Below are positions 53,773 through 64,000 of a stretch of DNA of 64,000 nt, piece by piece; positions within the stretch are counted from its first letter, which is position 1; each line of letters begins with the position of its first letter. This DNA is from Rossellomorea vietnamensis. GTDB lineage: Bacteria; Bacillota; Bacilli; Bacillales; Bacillaceae_B. The position numbers were made by a program, and so were the translations under genes. The stretch is from positions 62,001-126,000 of the forward strand of contig NZ_LIXZ01000007.1 of NCBI RefSeq assembly GCF_001305855.1. The letters run 5' to 3'. The notes beneath the pieces are model-generated. The model searched no databases. It saw only the letters and a program-made list of their open reading frames with translations, and was not told where the DNA came from.

Positions 53773-56646
53773 ATGGCGCAGGATAAAATCATCGTACAAG
53801 GAGCAAGGGCTCATAATTTAAAAAATATAGATATCAACATCCCAAGGGATCAACTGGTCGTATTGACCGGACTGTCGGGTTCGGGGAAATCTTCCCTTGC
53901 CTTTGATACCATTTATGCAGAGGGACAGAGACGATATGTTGAATCTCTGTCTGCTTATGCCCGGCAATTTCTCGGTCAGATGGATAAGCCCGATGTCGAC
54001 GCCATCGAAGGATTATCACCGGCAATTTCCATCGATCAAAAAACGACAAGCCGCAATCCCCGTTCAACAGTAGGTACCGTAACGGAAATTTATGATTATC
54101 TTCGTCTGTTGTTTGCGAGGGTTGGAAAACCGATCTGTCCGAATCACGGGATCGAAATCACCTCCCAGACGATTGAACAGATGGTGGACAGGGTCCTTGA
54201 ATATCCTGAAAGAACGAAGCTGCAAGTACTAGCACCCGTTGTTTCAGGCCGAAAAGGGACCCATGTCAAGACACTGGAAGACATCAAGAAGCAGGGGTTC
54301 GTACGTGTCCGCATCAATGGTGAGGTACAGGACCTTGGTGAAGAAATCTCATTGGAGAAAAATAAAAAGCACTCCATCGAAGTCATCATCGACCGGATCG
54401 TTGTGAAGGAAGGAGTGGCAGCCCGCCTCTCCGACTCCCTTGAAACGGCACTGAGATTGGCAGATGGTCAGGTGATCATCGATGTCATCGGGGAAGATGA
54501 GCTTCTATTCAGTGAACATCATGCTTGTCCATACTGTGGATTTTCCATCACGGAACTTGAACCAAGGATGTTTTCCTTCAATAGTCCGTTTGGGGCATGC
54601 CCGAGTTGTGATGGACTAGGAACCAAGCTTGAGGTGGATAAAGAACTTGTCATCCCCAATTGGGATCGTACCCTCGATGAGCATGCGATCGCCCCGTGGG
54701 AACCGACAAGTTCTCAATATTATCCGTCCCTGCTGAAAGCGGTCTGCGACCATTATGAGATTCCCATGGATATCCCCGTAAAGGATCTCCCGAAACATCA
54801 AATGGATAAGATCCTTTACGGATCGGGTAAGGATGAAATGTATTTCCGTTACGAAAACGATTTCGGCCAGGTCCGGGAAAACTACCTTCGTTTCGAAGGG
54901 GTCATTCCCAATGTGGAACGCCGCTATCGTGAAACGAGCTCGGATTATATCAGGGAGCAGATGGAAAAGTACATGGCGCAGCAGGACTGCCCTGCCTGCA
55001 ACGGCCATCGCTTGAAAGAAGAGAGCCTCGCCGTGAAAGTGGATTCACTTCATATCGGCGAAGTGACGGCTTTTTCAATTGAAGAAGCAGATCAGTTCTT
55101 CCAAAAACTCCAACTTTCCGAAAAAGACATGAAGATTGCCAACCTGATACTCAGGGAAATCCGTGAACGCCTTGGTTTCCTTGTGAATGTAGGTCTTGAG
55201 TACCTGACACTCAGCCGCGCGGCAGGGACGCTTTCAGGAGGGGAGGCCCAGCGGATTCGCCTGGCCACTCAAATCGGTTCCCGTCTGACTGGAGTACTTT
55301 ATATCTTGGATGAACCGTCCATCGGCTTGCACCAGCGGGATAATGATAGACTGATTGATACGTTAAAGAATATGCGTGAAATCGGAAATACCTTAATTGT
55401 TGTAGAGCATGATGAAGATACGATGATGGCGGCAGATTATCTCATTGATATCGGACCTGGTGCGGGAGTTCACGGTGGGGAAGTCGTTTCAGCCGGAACG
55501 CCACAGGAAGTGATGGATGATTCGAACTCATTGACCGGTCAGTATTTGTCAGGGAAGAAATTCATCCCTCTTCCACAGGAAAGACGCAAGCCGGACGGCC
55601 GTTACCTCGAGATTATAGGGGCGAAGGAAAATAACTTGAGCAACGTCAAAGTCAAGCTTCCTTTAGGGATCTTTTCAGCTGTGACCGGGGTATCGGGATC
55701 AGGGAAGAGTACACTGATCAATGAAATCCTCCACAAGTCACTTGCCCAAAAACTTCATAATGCGAAATCAAAGCCTGGTGAGCATAAAGAAGTGAAGGGA
55801 ATAGAACATTTGGATAAAGTCATTGATATCGATCAATCACCGATCGGACGTACGCCGAGGTCCAATCCGGCTACGTACACAGGTGTGTTCGACGATATCC
55901 GTGATGTATTTGCCACCACAAACGAAGCAAAAGTTCGTGGTTATAAAAAAGGTCGCTTCAGCTTTAACGTCAAGGGTGGCCGTTGTGAAGCGTGTCGTGG
56001 AGACGGGATCATCAAGATCGAAATGCACTTCCTGCCGGATGTATATGTTCCTTGCGAAGTTTGCCACGGGAAACGGTATAACCGGGAAACACTTGAAGTG
56101 AAATACAAAGATAAAAATATCTCCGACGTCCTTGGAATGACCGTCGAAGATGCCGTGAAATTCTTCGAAAACATTCCGAAGATCAAACGTAAGCTGCAGA
56201 CCATCTTTGACGTGGGTCTTGGCTACATCACTCTAGGTCAGCCGGCCACTACGTTATCGGGTGGGGAAGCCCAGCGTGTGAAACTGGCGTCCGAATTGCA
56301 TCGCCGTTCAACAGGCCGCTCTCTCTACATCCTCGATGAACCGACGACAGGACTTCATGTCGATGACATCGCCCGTCTCCTTGTTGTCCTTCAACGACTC
56401 GTCGAAAACGGGGACACCGTCCTTGTCATAGAACACAATCTCGACGTCATCAAGGCAGCCGACTACCTGGTCGACCTTGGACCGGAAGGCGGGGACAAAG
56501 GCGGTAAAATCGTCGCAACCGGCACCCCTGAAAAAGTGGCCGAAGTAAAAGGCTCCTACACAGGGAAATACCTGAAACCCGTCCTCGAACGCGATCGAGA
56601 ACGCATGAAAAAGAAAATCCGCGAAAAAGAAGAAGTCACAAATTAA
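53773..56646 (+). CDS. uvrA: UvrA, excinuclease subunit A
   Basis: A 957-residue tandem ABC ATPase that recognises DNA lesions. Two Walker A motifs ([13 protein letters not shown] near residue 32, [13 protein letters not shown] near 640), two signatures (LSGGEAQRI and LSGGEAQRV) and two zinc modules (HACPYCGF...CPSCDG and CEACRGDG...[10 protein letters not shown]) are present. ATG 53773 follows GGCGGAAGG and gives the [19 protein letters not shown] start. Confidence 0.98.
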   Translation: MAQDKIIVQGARAHNLKNIDINIPRDQLVVLTGLSGSGKSSLAFDTIYAEGQRRYVESLSAYARQFLGQMDKPDVDAIEGLSPAISIDQKTTSRNPRSTVGTVTEIYDYLRLLFARVGKPICPNHGIEITSQTIEQMVDRVLEYPERTKLQVLAPVVSGRKGTHVKTLEDIKKQGFVRVRINGEVQDLGEEISLEKNKKHSIEVIIDRIVVKEGVAARLSDSLETALRLADGQVIIDVIGEDELLFSEHHACPYCGFSITELEPRMFSFNSPFGACPSCDGLGTKLEVDKELVIPNWDRTLDEHAIAPWEPTSSQYYPSLLKAVCDHYEIPMDIPVKDLPKHQMDKILYGSGKDEMYFRYENDFGQVRENYLRFEGVIPNVERRYRETSSDYIREQMEKYMAQQDCPACNGHRLKEESLAVKVDSLHIGEVTAFSIEEADQFFQKLQLSEKDMKIANLILREIRERLGFLVNVGLEYLTLSRAAGTLSGGEAQRIRLATQIGSRLTGVLYILDEPSIGLHQRDNDRLIDTLKNMREIGNTLIVVEHDEDTMMAADYLIDIGPGAGVHGGEVVSAGTPQEVMDDSNSLTGQYLSGKKFIPLPQERRKPDGRYLEIIGAKENNLSNVKVKLPLGIFSAVTGVSGSGKSTLINEILHKSLAQKLHNAKSKPGEHKEVKGIEHLDKVIDIDQSPIGRTPRSNPATYTGVFDDIRDVFATTNEAKVRGYKKGRFSFNVKGGRCEACRGDGIIKIEMHFLPDVYVPCEVCHGKRYNRETLEVKYKDKNISDVLGMTVEDAVKFFENIPKIKRKLQTIFDVGLGYITLGQPATTLSGGEAQRVKLASELHRRSTGRSLYILDEPTTGLHVDDIARLLVVLQRLVENGDTVLVIEHNLDVIKAADYLVDLGPEGGDKGGKIVATGTPEKVAEVKGSYTGKYLKPVLERDRERMKKKIREKEEVTN

Positions 56647-56652
56647 TCATGA

Positions 56653-56684
56653 AGAGAGATGCATCGAGCATCTCTCTTTTTTCA
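56653..56684 (+). terminator. Terminator after uvrA
   Basis: AGAGAGATGC pairs with GCATCTCTCT around ATCGA, then TTTTT. Confidence 0.92.
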
Positions 56685-56812
56685 CAGAATGAACAGGGCA
56701 GTGAGTTTTCACTTCATCATTACTATTTTAGTAAGAAGGGGAGAGTGTGTAAGAGCACTCTTGTTTAATGATGGCTTATGACTGAGTTTTAAGTTAAAAA
56801 TATGCTTGGAAA

Positions 56813-56938
56813 GTTGATTGAAGCGGAAGGTGCTCGACTCCTGTGGGAAAAGCGGGAAAGTTGAGACCCCGCAGGGCGAAGCCCGAGGAGGCTCAACTCA
56901 CGCCCCACGGAAAGCGAGCACCTGCAGCGGAAATCAAC
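56813..56938. repeat. Palindromic 126-bp repeat, simple copy
   Basis: Begins GTTGATTGAAGCGGAAGGTG and ends CACCTGCAGCGGAAATCAAC, with inner GTTGAGACCCCGC...GAGGAGGCTCAAC. The inner stem covaries with the other copy at 19043 (GTTGAG/CTCAAC here, GTGAG/CTCAC there), which suggests selection for the fold. Around it, 56685-56812 and 56939-57120 hold no gene that I can support. Confidence 0.85.
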
Positions 56939-57130
56939 TACCACTCACTTCATTAAGAGTATCTGGGCATGATTCATTCTGAAATAGAAAAACACCTCTC
57001 CATACCTACCCAAACTCAGCCTCAAGGTGGAGTCTAGGCACACTTCCCATATGAGAAAATAAGATTATAACAAATGCATTGAAACTTTTTGCCCAGCGTA
57101 TCGTAAATAATAGTAGAGGAGATGATGAAG

Positions 57131-57445
57131 ATGGAGACCAATAAGGTACTGTCAGCTCTATGCTATTTTAGTATATTTTTTGCCGGCTTCCTTTTTCCTT
57201 TGTTCGTATATTTTCTAACAGATAATCCATACGTAAAAAAGGATGCAAAAGCAGCATTATTATCTCATTTATTACCGGTCATAGCGGTTCCCCTTGTGTT
57301 TGCAGGTTTGGTTATGGATATGGGGGGTTTCGCTAGTGGGGCGGGATTGCCGGTTTTTACCGTCATCATGATCGGTTTAGCCATATTACTTAGTGTTGTC
57401 GTGGTCATTTGGAATGTGTATAAGGGCATCAAAGTACTTTTATAA
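57131..57445 (+). CDS. yvlA: YvlA, DUF4870 membrane protein
   Basis: A 104-residue protein with three membrane segments, starting METNKVLSALCYFSIFFAGFLFP, very close to B. subtilis YvlA. Family DUF4870, function unknown. ATG 57131 is chosen over 57122 and 57125 for spacing to AGAGGAG. It leads the yvlABCD operon. Confidence 0.87.
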   Translation: METNKVLSALCYFSIFFAGFLFPLFVYFLTDNPYVKKDAKAALLSHLLPVIAVPLVFAGLVMDMGGFASGAGLPVFTVIMIGLAILLSVVVVIWNVYKGIKVLL

Positions 57446-57467
57446 TCAATAAAGGGGATGAAAGAGT

Positions 57468-58595
57468 ATGAATGAAGAACGTAAACGCATTTTGGATATG
57501 TTGGAAAATGGAACGATTTCGGCACAGGAAGCTGTGGCATTGCTGGAAGCACTTGATAAAAAGCCGCATACATCGAAACCGAAAGAGAAGGATTTCCTTG
57601 ATGAGTTTGTATCCATCTTCCAAGATGATAAAAAGGAAGAAAAAGAGCACACGTCTCATTCAGGGAATCCAAAAGATAAGCTTATGGATTTCATGAATTC
57701 GGCACTCCATAAGATCAAGAATTTCGACTTCGACTTTCAATGGAATCAATCTGTGGAATTGTCCCACGTCTACCAGCAGCCAAATACGAACTTTGAAAAA
57801 ATTGACATCGATGTGGCTAACGGAAAAGTGGAGCTTATCCCATGGGATGGTGAGGAAGTCCGGGTGGAATGTGAAGCCAAGGTGTATCGTACGGAAGATC
57901 ATGAAGAAGCGAGAAAGCAGTTTATGGAGAATACGTCCTTTGCCGTTGACGGGGATACGCTCTATTACTCGACGCAATTAAAATGGATGAAGGTTGACTC
58001 TAAGTTATATATCCCTAAACACCAGTATAAAAGGATTTCTGTCCGATTATTCAATGGTGGGTTAAAAGCGGGGGATTTAGATGTTCAAGACCTCCGTGCT
58101 AAGGCTGCCAATGGGAAGATACAGATCGACCGCCTGACTTCTAAGAAAGCGGAAGTCGAAACGTCCAACGGTGCGATTTCCATTTTGAACGCTAAAGCAG
58201 ATCATGTGGAGGCAGAATCCATTAACGGAAAGGTGCATGTTGAAGGAGATATCTCCTATTCGGATGTTCAATCCCTGAATGGAAATATCGTATGTGCACT
58301 GACCGGGGAGAAATCAGATACGGTACACGCCAAAACCGTGACGGGCAATATCGATTTATTTGTTCCAGAAAACATCAACATATCCGGAGAAGCCAAATCG
58401 AATTTCGGTAGTTTCAAGGTCGAACTTCAGGGTATTGATGTATTAGAGGAAAAAAATGAAGTGGTGCAAAAATCGATCCGATTCAGCCGTAAGACTGATT
58501 CAGCTGATAAGCTTCATCTTTTTGCGGAAACAAAAGCAGGATCTGTCCTCATAAAAAAACATGAACAGAAGAATGTTAATAAGGACAACGCATAA
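57468..58595 (+). CDS. yvlB: YvlB, DUF4097 adhesin-like beta-helix protein
   Basis: A 375-residue cytosolic protein. The N-terminal 40 residues form a SHOCT-like helical segment (RKRILDMLENGTISAQEAVALLEAL), followed by an acidic linker and a DUF4097 repetitive beta-helix (ANGKIQIDRLTSKKAEVETSNGAISILNAK-type repeats from residue 190; key motif xxNGxIxI). In B. subtilis YvlB takes part in envelope-stress and antimicrobial-peptide responses with YvlC/LiaH-type systems; role here inferred. Confidence 0.88.
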   Translation: MNEERKRILDMLENGTISAQEAVALLEALDKKPHTSKPKEKDFLDEFVSIFQDDKKEEKEHTSHSGNPKDKLMDFMNSALHKIKNFDFDFQWNQSVELSHVYQQPNTNFEKIDIDVANGKVELIPWDGEEVRVECEAKVYRTEDHEEARKQFMENTSFAVDGDTLYYSTQLKWMKVDSKLYIPKHQYKRISVRLFNGGLKAGDLDVQDLRAKAANGKIQIDRLTSKKAEVETSNGAISILNAKADHVEAESINGKVHVEGDISYSDVQSLNGNIVCALTGEKSDTVHAKTVTGNIDLFVPENINISGEAKSNFGSFKVELQGIDVLEEKNEVVQKSIRFSRKTDSADKLHLFAETKAGSVLIKKHEQKNVNKDNA

Positions 58596-58616
58596 GATGA
58601 GAAAGAGGGAATAGAG

Positions 58617-58820
58617 ATGAAAAAACGATTAGCACGATCAAGGTCTGACCGTAAGATTGCCGGGGTGATTGGAGGGTTGTCCCGTTATGCAGGGATTGAT
58701 TCAACGATTCTGAGGGTGATCTTCATCATCCTGCTCATACCAACGGGATTTTTCCCGCTGGGTATCATTTACGGTTTATTGGCCTTCGTGCTGCCACATG
58801 AGGAGGAAGCCATCAGATAA
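58617..58820 (+). CDS. yvlC: YvlC, PspC-domain membrane protein
   Basis: A 67-residue PspC-domain protein: RSRSDRKIAGVIGGLSRYAGIDSTILRVIFII followed by a hydrophobic hairpin (signature AGVIGGLSRYAGID). PspC-like proteins sense or relieve envelope stress. It starts 21 bases after yvlB, and its stop overlaps the yvlD ATG by one base. Confidence 0.92.
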   Translation: MKKRLARSRSDRKIAGVIGGLSRYAGIDSTILRVIFIILLIPTGFFPLGIIYGLLAFVLPHEEEAIR

Positions 58821-59176
58821 TGAGATGGATTATTGGAATTTTAATCAATGCAGTGATTTTTGTTGCATTAGCCGGCTTTTTTGACGGGTTTGAAGTGTCG
58901 GGGATCGGGGCTGCAATTGGAGCAAGCTTTATCCTCTCGATTCTGAATGTACTCGTGAAACCCATTTTGATCATCCTGACATTGCCGGTCACGATTTTAT
59001 CACTGGGACTGTTTTTATTCGTCATCAACGCCATCACGTTATTACTGACCGATGGACTGATGGGAAGCAGTTTTGAACTATCAGGTTTCGGCATGGCCTT
59101 TCTGGCATCGATCATTTTGTCACTTGCCAATTTGGTCATCCAGAAAGCGGTGCTCGACCCGATGAAAGAAAAATGA
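58820..59176 (+). CDS. yvlD: YvlD, phage-holin-4-like membrane protein
   Basis: A 118-residue protein with four membrane segments, of the Phage_holin_4_2/YvlD family, typical LNVLVKPILIILTLPVTILSLGLF. No lytic partner is present, so it acts with the yvl stress operon rather than as a phage holin. ATG 58820 overlaps the yvlC stop (ATAATGA). Confidence 0.92.
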   Translation: MRWIIGILINAVIFVALAGFFDGFEVSGIGAAIGASFILSILNVLVKPILIILTLPVTILSLGLFLFVINAITLLLTDGLMGSSFELSGFGMAFLASIILSLANLVIQKAVLDPMKEK

Positions 59177-59184
59177 ATGAAAAA

Positions 59185-59255
59185 GGACTCCGGTTTTCTT
59201 GAACCGGAGTTTTTTTATGAAGGAATTTCTGAAGCGCAGCGAAGGCTGCGCTTTT
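59185..59255 (+). terminator. Two tandem hairpins after yvlD
   Basis: ACTCCGGTT/AACCGGAGT followed by TTTTTT at 59187-59217, then AGCGCAGC/GCTGCGCT followed by TTTTA at 59233-59255. Confidence 0.88.
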
Positions 59256-59367
59256 ATTCATTTGTTTGACTAAGCAAGCCTCCTTGCGCTTTTCTCCATT
59301 ATTGCTAAAATAGGTTAGAGTACGCTTATAAATATGAAGCGAGTGTAACGTGAAGGAGGAGCTACTT

Positions 59368-60303
59368 TTGGCTAAAGTTCGCACAAAAGATATCGTCGAG
59401 AAGTTTAAATTGGATCTTATCGGCGGAGAAGAAGGTTTACATAGACCGATTACGACGAGTGATATTTCCCGTCCCGGACTCGAAATTGCCGGGTATTTCA
59501 ACTACTATCCCGCCGAACGGATTCAATTACTGGGGAAAACCGAATTATCCTTCCTCGAATTGCTGGATGAAGCAGAACGCAAGCGCAGGATGGAAGCGCT
59601 CTGTACAGATATCACCCCCGGCATCATTATTTCAAGAGACCTTGAGATACCGGATGAGCTCGTGGAAGCAGCGAATCGCTATGATGTTCCAGTCATGCGT
59701 TCGTCCATGAAAACGACACGGTTTTCTTCAAGACTGACGAATTACTTGGAAAGTAAGCTTGCTCCTACTACGGCAATCCACGGTGTATTGGTCGACATCT
59801 ACGGAGTCGGGGTTTTGATCACTGGAAAAAGCGGCGTCGGGAAAAGTGAAACCGCCCTTGAGCTAGTGAAAAGAGGGCATCGTCTTGTGGCCGATGATTG
59901 CGTGGAAATCAGACAGGAGGATATGGATACGTTGATCGGAAGCTCCCCTGAGTTGATCGAACATCTCCTTGAGATCCGGGGACTCGGGATCATCAATGTG
60001 ATGACGCTGTTCGGAGCCGGAGCCGTGCGAAACTATAAACGCATTACCCTGTGCATCAATCTTGAACTATGGGATAAAACGAAACAATATGACCGCCTTG
60101 GACTGGAAGAAGAGACAATGAGAATCATCGATACGGATATTACGAAATATACCGTGCCGGTCCGCCCGGGTCGAAATCTTGCCGTCATCATCGAGGTGGC
60201 TGCCATGAACTTCCGCCTGAAACGAATGGGCGTCAATGCCGCCGAACAGTTTACAAACCGTCTGGCTGATGTGATTGAAGACGGAGAGAATGAAGATATC
60301 TAA
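59368..60303 (+). CDS. hprK: HPr(Ser) kinase/phosphorylase
   Basis: A 311-residue HprK with Walker [20 protein letters not shown] (near residue 154) and the HprK signature [20 protein letters not shown] (near 202; key [10 protein letters not shown]). It phosphorylates HPr on Ser46 to govern carbon catabolite repression. The TTG at 59368 follows AAGGAGGAG and gives the family start MAKVRTKDI; a GTG at 59350 overlaps the ribosome site. It heads the hprK-lgt-yvoD-ppaX-yvoF operon. Confidence 0.97.
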   Translation: MAKVRTKDIVEKFKLDLIGGEEGLHRPITTSDISRPGLEIAGYFNYYPAERIQLLGKTELSFLELLDEAERKRRMEALCTDITPGIIISRDLEIPDELVEAANRYDVPVMRSSMKTTRFSSRLTNYLESKLAPTTAIHGVLVDIYGVGVLITGKSGVGKSETALELVKRGHRLVADDCVEIRQEDMDTLIGSSPELIEHLLEIRGLGIINVMTLFGAGAVRNYKRITLCINLELWDKTKQYDRLGLEEETMRIIDTDITKYTVPVRPGRNLAVIIEVAAMNFRLKRMGVNAAEQFTNRLADVIEDGENEDI

Positions 60304-60334
60304 GCTTTACATATAATAAAAAAGGAGAGACACA

Positions 60335-61171
60335 ATGAACGAGAATATTACGCCAATCGATCCCATTGCCATTTCACTCGGTCCGATCCAGGTACACTGG
60401 TATGGAGTCATCATCGGACTTGGGATTGCAATAGGACTATATTTAGTCATTCGTGAAAGCAAGCGTTTAGGTCTTCATCCCGATACCTTCATCGATTTGC
60501 TAGTCTGGGCGATTCCCATCGCCATTATCTGCGCCAGGATTTATTATGTTGCCTTTGAGTGGGACAATTACTATGCCGATCATCCGGGGGATATCATCAA
60601 AGTATGGAATGGCGGGATTGCCATCCATGGCGCGTTGATCGGATCCGTTCTGACCACGGTTGTTTTTGCGAAAGTGAAAGGACTGTCTTTCTGGAAACTG
60701 ACGGATATCGCCGCACCAAGCATCATCCTCGGTCAGGCGATCGGACGCTGGGGGAACTTTGTTAACCAGGAGGCCCACGGTGGTGAAGTGTCACGTGCAT
60801 TCCTTGAAGGTTTAAAGCTTCCTGATTTTATCATCAATCAAATGTACATTGACGGTGCGTATTACCAGCCTACCTTCTTATATGAATCTCTTTGGAGTTT
60901 CGCAGGGTTGATCCTGCTGCTTGTCCTGAGAAGAAAAGCCGACTGGCTGCGCCGGGGAGAATTGTTCCTTGTGTATGTAGTATGGTATTCAATCGGACGC
61001 TTCTATGTAGAGGGACTGAGGACGGATAGTCTGATGCTTGGATCTTTACGATTCGCTCAAGTGATTTCCATCGTCCTGATCATTGCCGCGATTGCTGTGT
61101 TCTTTTACAGAAGAAAAGCGGGTCTTGCCCAAAAGGCATACGATGAAAAGACGGATACAGTGAACGCATAA
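60335..61171 (+). CDS. lgt: Prolipoprotein diacylglyceryl transferase
   Basis: A 278-residue seven-helix membrane enzyme. Signatures: [21 protein letters not shown] and [13 protein letters not shown] (catalytic Arg near 137), plus [11 protein letters not shown] and GRFYVEGLR. It adds the diacylglycerol to lipoprotein cysteines, for example to CccB here. AAAGGAGAG precedes ATG 60335. Confidence 0.97.
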   Translation: MNENITPIDPIAISLGPIQVHWYGVIIGLGIAIGLYLVIRESKRLGLHPDTFIDLLVWAIPIAIICARIYYVAFEWDNYYADHPGDIIKVWNGGIAIHGALIGSVLTTVVFAKVKGLSFWKLTDIAAPSIILGQAIGRWGNFVNQEAHGGEVSRAFLEGLKLPDFIINQMYIDGAYYQPTFLYESLWSFAGLILLLVLRRKADWLRRGELFLVYVVWYSIGRFYVEGLRTDSLMLGSLRFAQVISIVLIIAAIAVFFYRRKAGLAQKAYDEKTDTVNA

Positions 61172-61189
61172 CAAAGGGGAGAGGGAACT

Positions 61190-62155
61190 ATGTGGATGTC
61201 ATCTTTGAAAAATGGCGGACTCACAGGATTGAAGACTACGTGGTCGTTGGGGAAAGTCATTTTTCCCATTACGCTGATCGTCTTTTTGCTGCAGTACACA
61301 CCGGTCCTGCCATGGATCATGGAGAAGATCTCGCCGTTCATGAGGCTTCTCGGTCTTTCTGGTGATGCGGCGATTCCCCTTGTCCTTGGGAATTTTCTTA
61401 ACCTATATGCAGGGATCGGAGGGATTTTGTCCCTTGATTTAACGGTGAAAGAAGTCTTCATCATTGCGGTGATGCTGTCTTTCTCACATAATCTGTTCAT
61501 TGAATCGACGGTCGCGTCAAAAGTTGGCGTGAAGATCTGGCTGATTGTCACGGTGAGGATCGGACTCGCCCTTCTCTCTGCCGTCATCATCAATCTCGTA
61601 TGGAGCGGTGGATCTGATATTGCCAAGTATGGCATGATGCCACCACAACAGGCGGAGCCCGATGGATGGGGTGAGATTGTCTTACTTGGCCTTGAGAAAG
61701 CAGGGTTCGGTGTCCTTCAATTGGCGCTGATCGTCATTCCTCTGATGATCATCATTCAGGTGATGAAAGACTTGAAATGGATGGACGCATTTTCCCGCTG
61801 GATGTCCCCTGCTACACGGGCCCTCGGGATGAATGAGAATACGTCGACGACAATGGTGGCAGGACTCGTCATCGGTCTTGCCTACGGGGCGGGTGTCATG
61901 ATCCAGGCGGTCAAGGAAGATGGAGTGAGTAAGAAAGATGTCACGATCGCTTTCCTCTTTTTAGTTGCATGTCACGCAGTGGTGGAGGATACAGTGATCT
62001 TCATCCCCCTTGGCATACCTGTACTGCCACTTCTTTTGATCAGGCTGGTGACCGCCATCCTGTTAACGATGGTGGTGGCGTATATCTGGAATAAAGTTGA
62101 TGCTAAGAAAGAAAAGGAGCTGCATTATGAGCAGGATTACAACAATTCTATTTGA
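61190..62155 (+). CDS. yvoD: YvoD, nucleoside-recognition (Gate) domain membrane protein
   Basis: A 321-residue protein with about eight membrane segments and two Gate/nucleoside-recognition repeats ([16 protein letters not shown] and [22 protein letters not shown]). The family role is unclear; SpoIIIAA-type SpmA/B relatives exist. It lies between lgt and ppaX exactly as in B. subtilis. Its end overlaps the ppaX start by 29 bases. Confidence 0.88.
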   Translation: MWMSSLKNGGLTGLKTTWSLGKVIFPITLIVFLLQYTPVLPWIMEKISPFMRLLGLSGDAAIPLVLGNFLNLYAGIGGILSLDLTVKEVFIIAVMLSFSHNLFIESTVASKVGVKIWLIVTVRIGLALLSAVIINLVWSGGSDIAKYGMMPPQQAEPDGWGEIVLLGLEKAGFGVLQLALIVIPLMIIIQVMKDLKWMDAFSRWMSPATRALGMNENTSTTMVAGLVIGLAYGAGVMIQAVKEDGVSKKDVTIAFLFLVACHAVVEDTVIFIPLGIPVLPLLLIRLVTAILLTMVVAYIWNKVDAKKEKELHYEQDYNNSI

Positions 62156-62777
62156 CTTGGATGGGACATTGATCAACACGAATGATCTGATCATTTCATC
62201 CTTTTTGCATACATTGAATCATTATTATCCGGGGCAATACGGGGAAGAGGACGTTCATCCTTTTATGGGACCGCCACTTGAAGAGTCCTTCGGTGGATTG
62301 GATCCCGATAAGATGGAAGAAATGTGTGCTCACTATCGTGCCTACAATCACGAGCATCATGATTCCCTCGTGACAGAGTTCGAGGGAGTCTATGAAACCG
62401 TGAAGACCCTTTACGACAATGGATACAAATTAGCGATCGTGTCGACGAAGGTCCGTGATGTGGTATTGAAAGGATTGGATCTGATGAATCTTCGTCCGTT
62501 CTTTGACGTCATCATCACCCTTGATGAGGTGGAGAACGCGAAGCCCCATCCAGAACCGATCGAAAAAGCATTGGTGCTATTGGGATCTTCCCCTTCTGAA
62601 GCCATCATGATCGGAGACAATCACCACGACATTTTAGCCGGGAAAAATGCAGGCGTCCTGTCGGCAGGGGTTGCCTGGAGTGCCAAGGGAAGAGTACATC
62701 TTGCCCACTACGAACCGGACTTCATGCTTGAAAACATGAAGGACTTACTAGCGATCGTGGGAGCCCCGACTGTATGA
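62127..62777 (+). CDS. ppaX: PpaX, pyrophosphatase of the HAD superfamily
   Basis: A 216-residue HAD enzyme (same length as B. subtilis PpaX): motif [13 protein letters not shown] (residues about 9-20), motif II VSTK, motif III lysine in KPHPEP and motif IV GDNHHD. It hydrolyses the pyrophosphate that HprK releases when it dephosphorylates HPr. The start at 62127 follows AAAGGAG inside the yvoD end. Confidence 0.95.
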   Translation: MSRITTILFDLDGTLINTNDLIISSFLHTLNHYYPGQYGEEDVHPFMGPPLEESFGGLDPDKMEEMCAHYRAYNHEHHDSLVTEFEGVYETVKTLYDNGYKLAIVSTKVRDVVLKGLDLMNLRPFFDVIITLDEVENAKPHPEPIEKALVLLGSSPSEAIMIGDNHHDILAGKNAGVLSAGVAWSAKGRVHLAHYEPDFMLENMKDLLAIVGAPTV

Positions 62778-63313
62778 GACGGACGACCCGCTACCCTGTT
62801 GAAGGAGCAAATTCCCTCTGGCATGTGTACAAAACCGTACCATTCGGGAAGGTCGTCAAAAATTTCATCGTCATCCAGCTTGCCCGTTACACGCCATTTT
62901 TAGGAATGAAAAACTGGCTGTACAAGACGTTTCTGCGGATGAAGATCGGTGAACACACGTCCTTCGCCCTGATGGTGATGCTGGATGTGATGTTTCCGGA
63001 GAAGATTTCCGTTGGACGGAACACGGTCATCGGATATAATACGACGATTCTTGCCCATGAGTATTTGATCAAGGAGTACCGACTGGGAGAGGTGGAGATC
63101 GGATCGGAAGTGATGATCGGTGCCAACACGACGGTATTACCGGGCGTGAAGATCGGTGATGGTGCCATCGTCTCAGCGGGTACCCTCGTACATAAAGACG
63201 TCCCGGCAGGGGCCTTCGTCGGTGGGAACCCGATGAAAGTCATCTATACGAAAGACGAGTTGGCGGAAAGATGGCGGGAAGACAGCATCTATGGGTTGAA
63301 TAAAGAAGAATAA
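62774..63313 (+). CDS. yvoF: YvoF, hexapeptide-repeat acetyltransferase
   Basis: A 179-residue left-handed beta-helix acyltransferase with repeats such as [47 protein letters not shown] and [15 protein letters not shown] (hexapeptide periodicity). Substrate unknown. The ATG overlaps the ppaX stop (TATGAG), so the two are coupled. It is the last gene before a terminator. Confidence 0.9.
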   Translation: MRRTTRYPVEGANSLWHVYKTVPFGKVVKNFIVIQLARYTPFLGMKNWLYKTFLRMKIGEHTSFALMVMLDVMFPEKISVGRNTVIGYNTTILAHEYLIKEYRLGEVEIGSEVMIGANTTVLPGVKIGDGAIVSAGTLVHKDVPAGAFVGGNPMKVIYTKDELAERWREDSIYGLNKEE

Positions 63314-63316
63314 GGG

Positions 63317-63356
63317 AAAAGGCAAAGATAGAGGATTCTGTCTTTGCCTTTTTTTA
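63317..63356 (+). terminator. Terminator of the hprK operon
   Basis: AAAAGGCAAAGATAGA pairs with TCTGTCTTTGCCTTTT with one mismatch, followed by a T run. Confidence 0.88.
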
Positions 63357-63542
63357 TTTTTGCGAAAAGGGCAGGAAGTGCGACGGAATTTGTCGAATGG
63401 CAGATATATTGGATATTTGGCAGGTGAATAAATTTTGTCGCCGATATGTTCTGATATATTTTGAAAACAGCAGATAACTAAAGCCCCCACAGAACCTTCC
63501 AAGTCCTGCAACACTCCCCTGACAATTCCCCGCTCAAAACGG

Positions 63543-63571
63543 TTGACGAATAAAAAAAGAAACGCTACACT
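63543..63571 (+). promoter_or_regulatory. Sigma-A promoter of hisZ
   Basis: TTGACG 63543-63548, 17-base spacer, TACACT 63566-63571. The leader of about 110 bases to hisZ has no T-box core (no TGGnACC) and no clear terminator. Confidence 0.75.
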
Positions 63572-63691
63572 ACAAATAACTTTATTTTATTAGCACATTA
63601 GCGAACTAAAGGATTTCTGAATAATCGAGAAGTAGTAACAATCCCTCGTTAAGGGAAAAATAGATGAATTAATACGCCAAAGGTGGTTCTT

Positions 63692-64000
63692 ATGACGAAT
63701 TTATTTATGTTCGAGAAGCCATTGGGAATGAGAGATACATTTCCTGATTTATATGAGATCAAAGATCAGACGAAGAAGAAAATGGAACAGGCAATGAAGC
63801 TTTGGGGTTACCGGTTCATTGAAACCCCGAGCCTGGAGTATTATGAAACCGTCGGGGAAGCATCGGCGATCCTTGATCAACAGCTTTTCAAGCTATTGGA
63901 TCAACAGGGGCATACACTCGTGTTGAGGCCGGATATGACTGCCCCGATCGCGCGGGTTGCAGCGTCAAAATTATTAAAAGAAGAAGCCCCTCTCAGACTT
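63692..64000 (+). CDS. hisZ: HisZ, ATP phosphoribosyltransferase regulatory subunit (partial)
   Basis: The frame from ATG 63692 runs off the window after 103 residues. FEKPLGMRDTFPDLYEIKDQ, GYRFIETPSLEYYETVGEAS and VLRPDMTAPIARVAASKL show the catalytically dead HisRS-like fold of HisZ, which activates short-form HisG. It follows yvoF as in B. subtilis and normally opens the his operon. CAAAGGTGG precedes the start. Confidence 0.93.
   Translation, partial: MTNLFMFEKPLGMRDTFPDLYEIKDQTKKKMEQAMKLWGYRFIETPSLEYYETVGEASAILDQQLFKLLDQQGHTLVLRPDMTAPIARVAASKLLKEEAPLRL

Noticed and set aside
58820..59176. YvlD as a phage holin
   Set aside because: It lies in the conserved yvlABCD operon with no endolysin or phage genes near it.
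1..64000. CRISPR array, prophage, tRNA or rRNA genes
   Set aside because: I saw no regularly spaced direct repeats, phage structural genes, or tRNA/rRNA sequences.

Overview
The window reads as chromosomal DNA of a motile, spore-former-type Bacillaceae bacterium. The gene order comF - yvyF - flgMNKL - yviE - fliW - csrA - hag - flaG - fliD - fliST - hpf - secA - prfB - cccB - ftsEX - ctpB - minJ - csbA - uvrBA - yvlABCD - hprK - lgt - yvoD - ppaX - yvoF - hisZ follows the Bacillus subtilis chromosome. Motifs for sigma-A, sigma-B, sigma-D, LexA and Bacillus-type riboswitches are visible. The genus cannot be fixed from sequence alone; a Rossellomorea/marine Bacillus-like genome is my guess.

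Layout. 1-12 kb: end of the competence operon comF, then the late flagellar genes with the FliW-CsrA-Hag homeostasis circuit. The flagellin gene hag is split by a 361-nt group I intron, and an antisense LAGLIDADG homing-endonuclease gene sits just after exon 2. fliD is broken by an out-of-frame lesion. 12-25.7 kb: an orphan ABC-2 permease, hpf with a sigma-B promoter, a DUF1028 protein, a stand-alone SEC-C protein, secA, prfB with its programmed +1 frameshift, yvjA, cccB, ftsEX and a coiled-coil M23 hydrolase. 25.7-48 kb is largely accessory relative to B. subtilis: a c-di-GMP riboswitch with a small unknown gene; a methyltransferase; a ccdA/two-component/TlpA redox operon; DUF302; a transsulfuration enzyme; an S-box-controlled metY-metX operon; ctpB; a PHA-synthase-like cluster with two small proteins; minJ; a dicarboxylate/glutamate-type symporter; DUF1206; a c-di-AMP riboswitch with ktrAB; and serC-serA. 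48-64 kb returns to the conserved block: yfbR-like, csbA, a large secreted amidase, a DnaA-box cluster plus LexA box before uvrBA, yvlABCD, hprK-lgt-yvoD-ppaX-yvoF and the start of hisZ.

How the parts interact. FlgM, FliW and CsrA control flagellin output, and the hag leader carries a textbook CsrA hairpin and a Shine-Dalgarno GGA site. Three metabolite riboswitches (c-di-GMP, SAM, c-di-AMP) gate an unknown gene, methionine synthesis and potassium uptake. Two classes of dispersed repeats occur between genes: a 126-bp palindromic element (one copy carrying a second nested element with 5-bp direct repeats) and a GGTCCGTCCCTC motif found singly or as inverted pairs.

The strongest leads are the flagellin intron with its detached antisense endonuclease, the eight-box DnaA cluster before uvrB, the c-di-GMP riboswitch upstream of an unrecognised 81-residue protein, and the PHA-like and redox-sensing operons.
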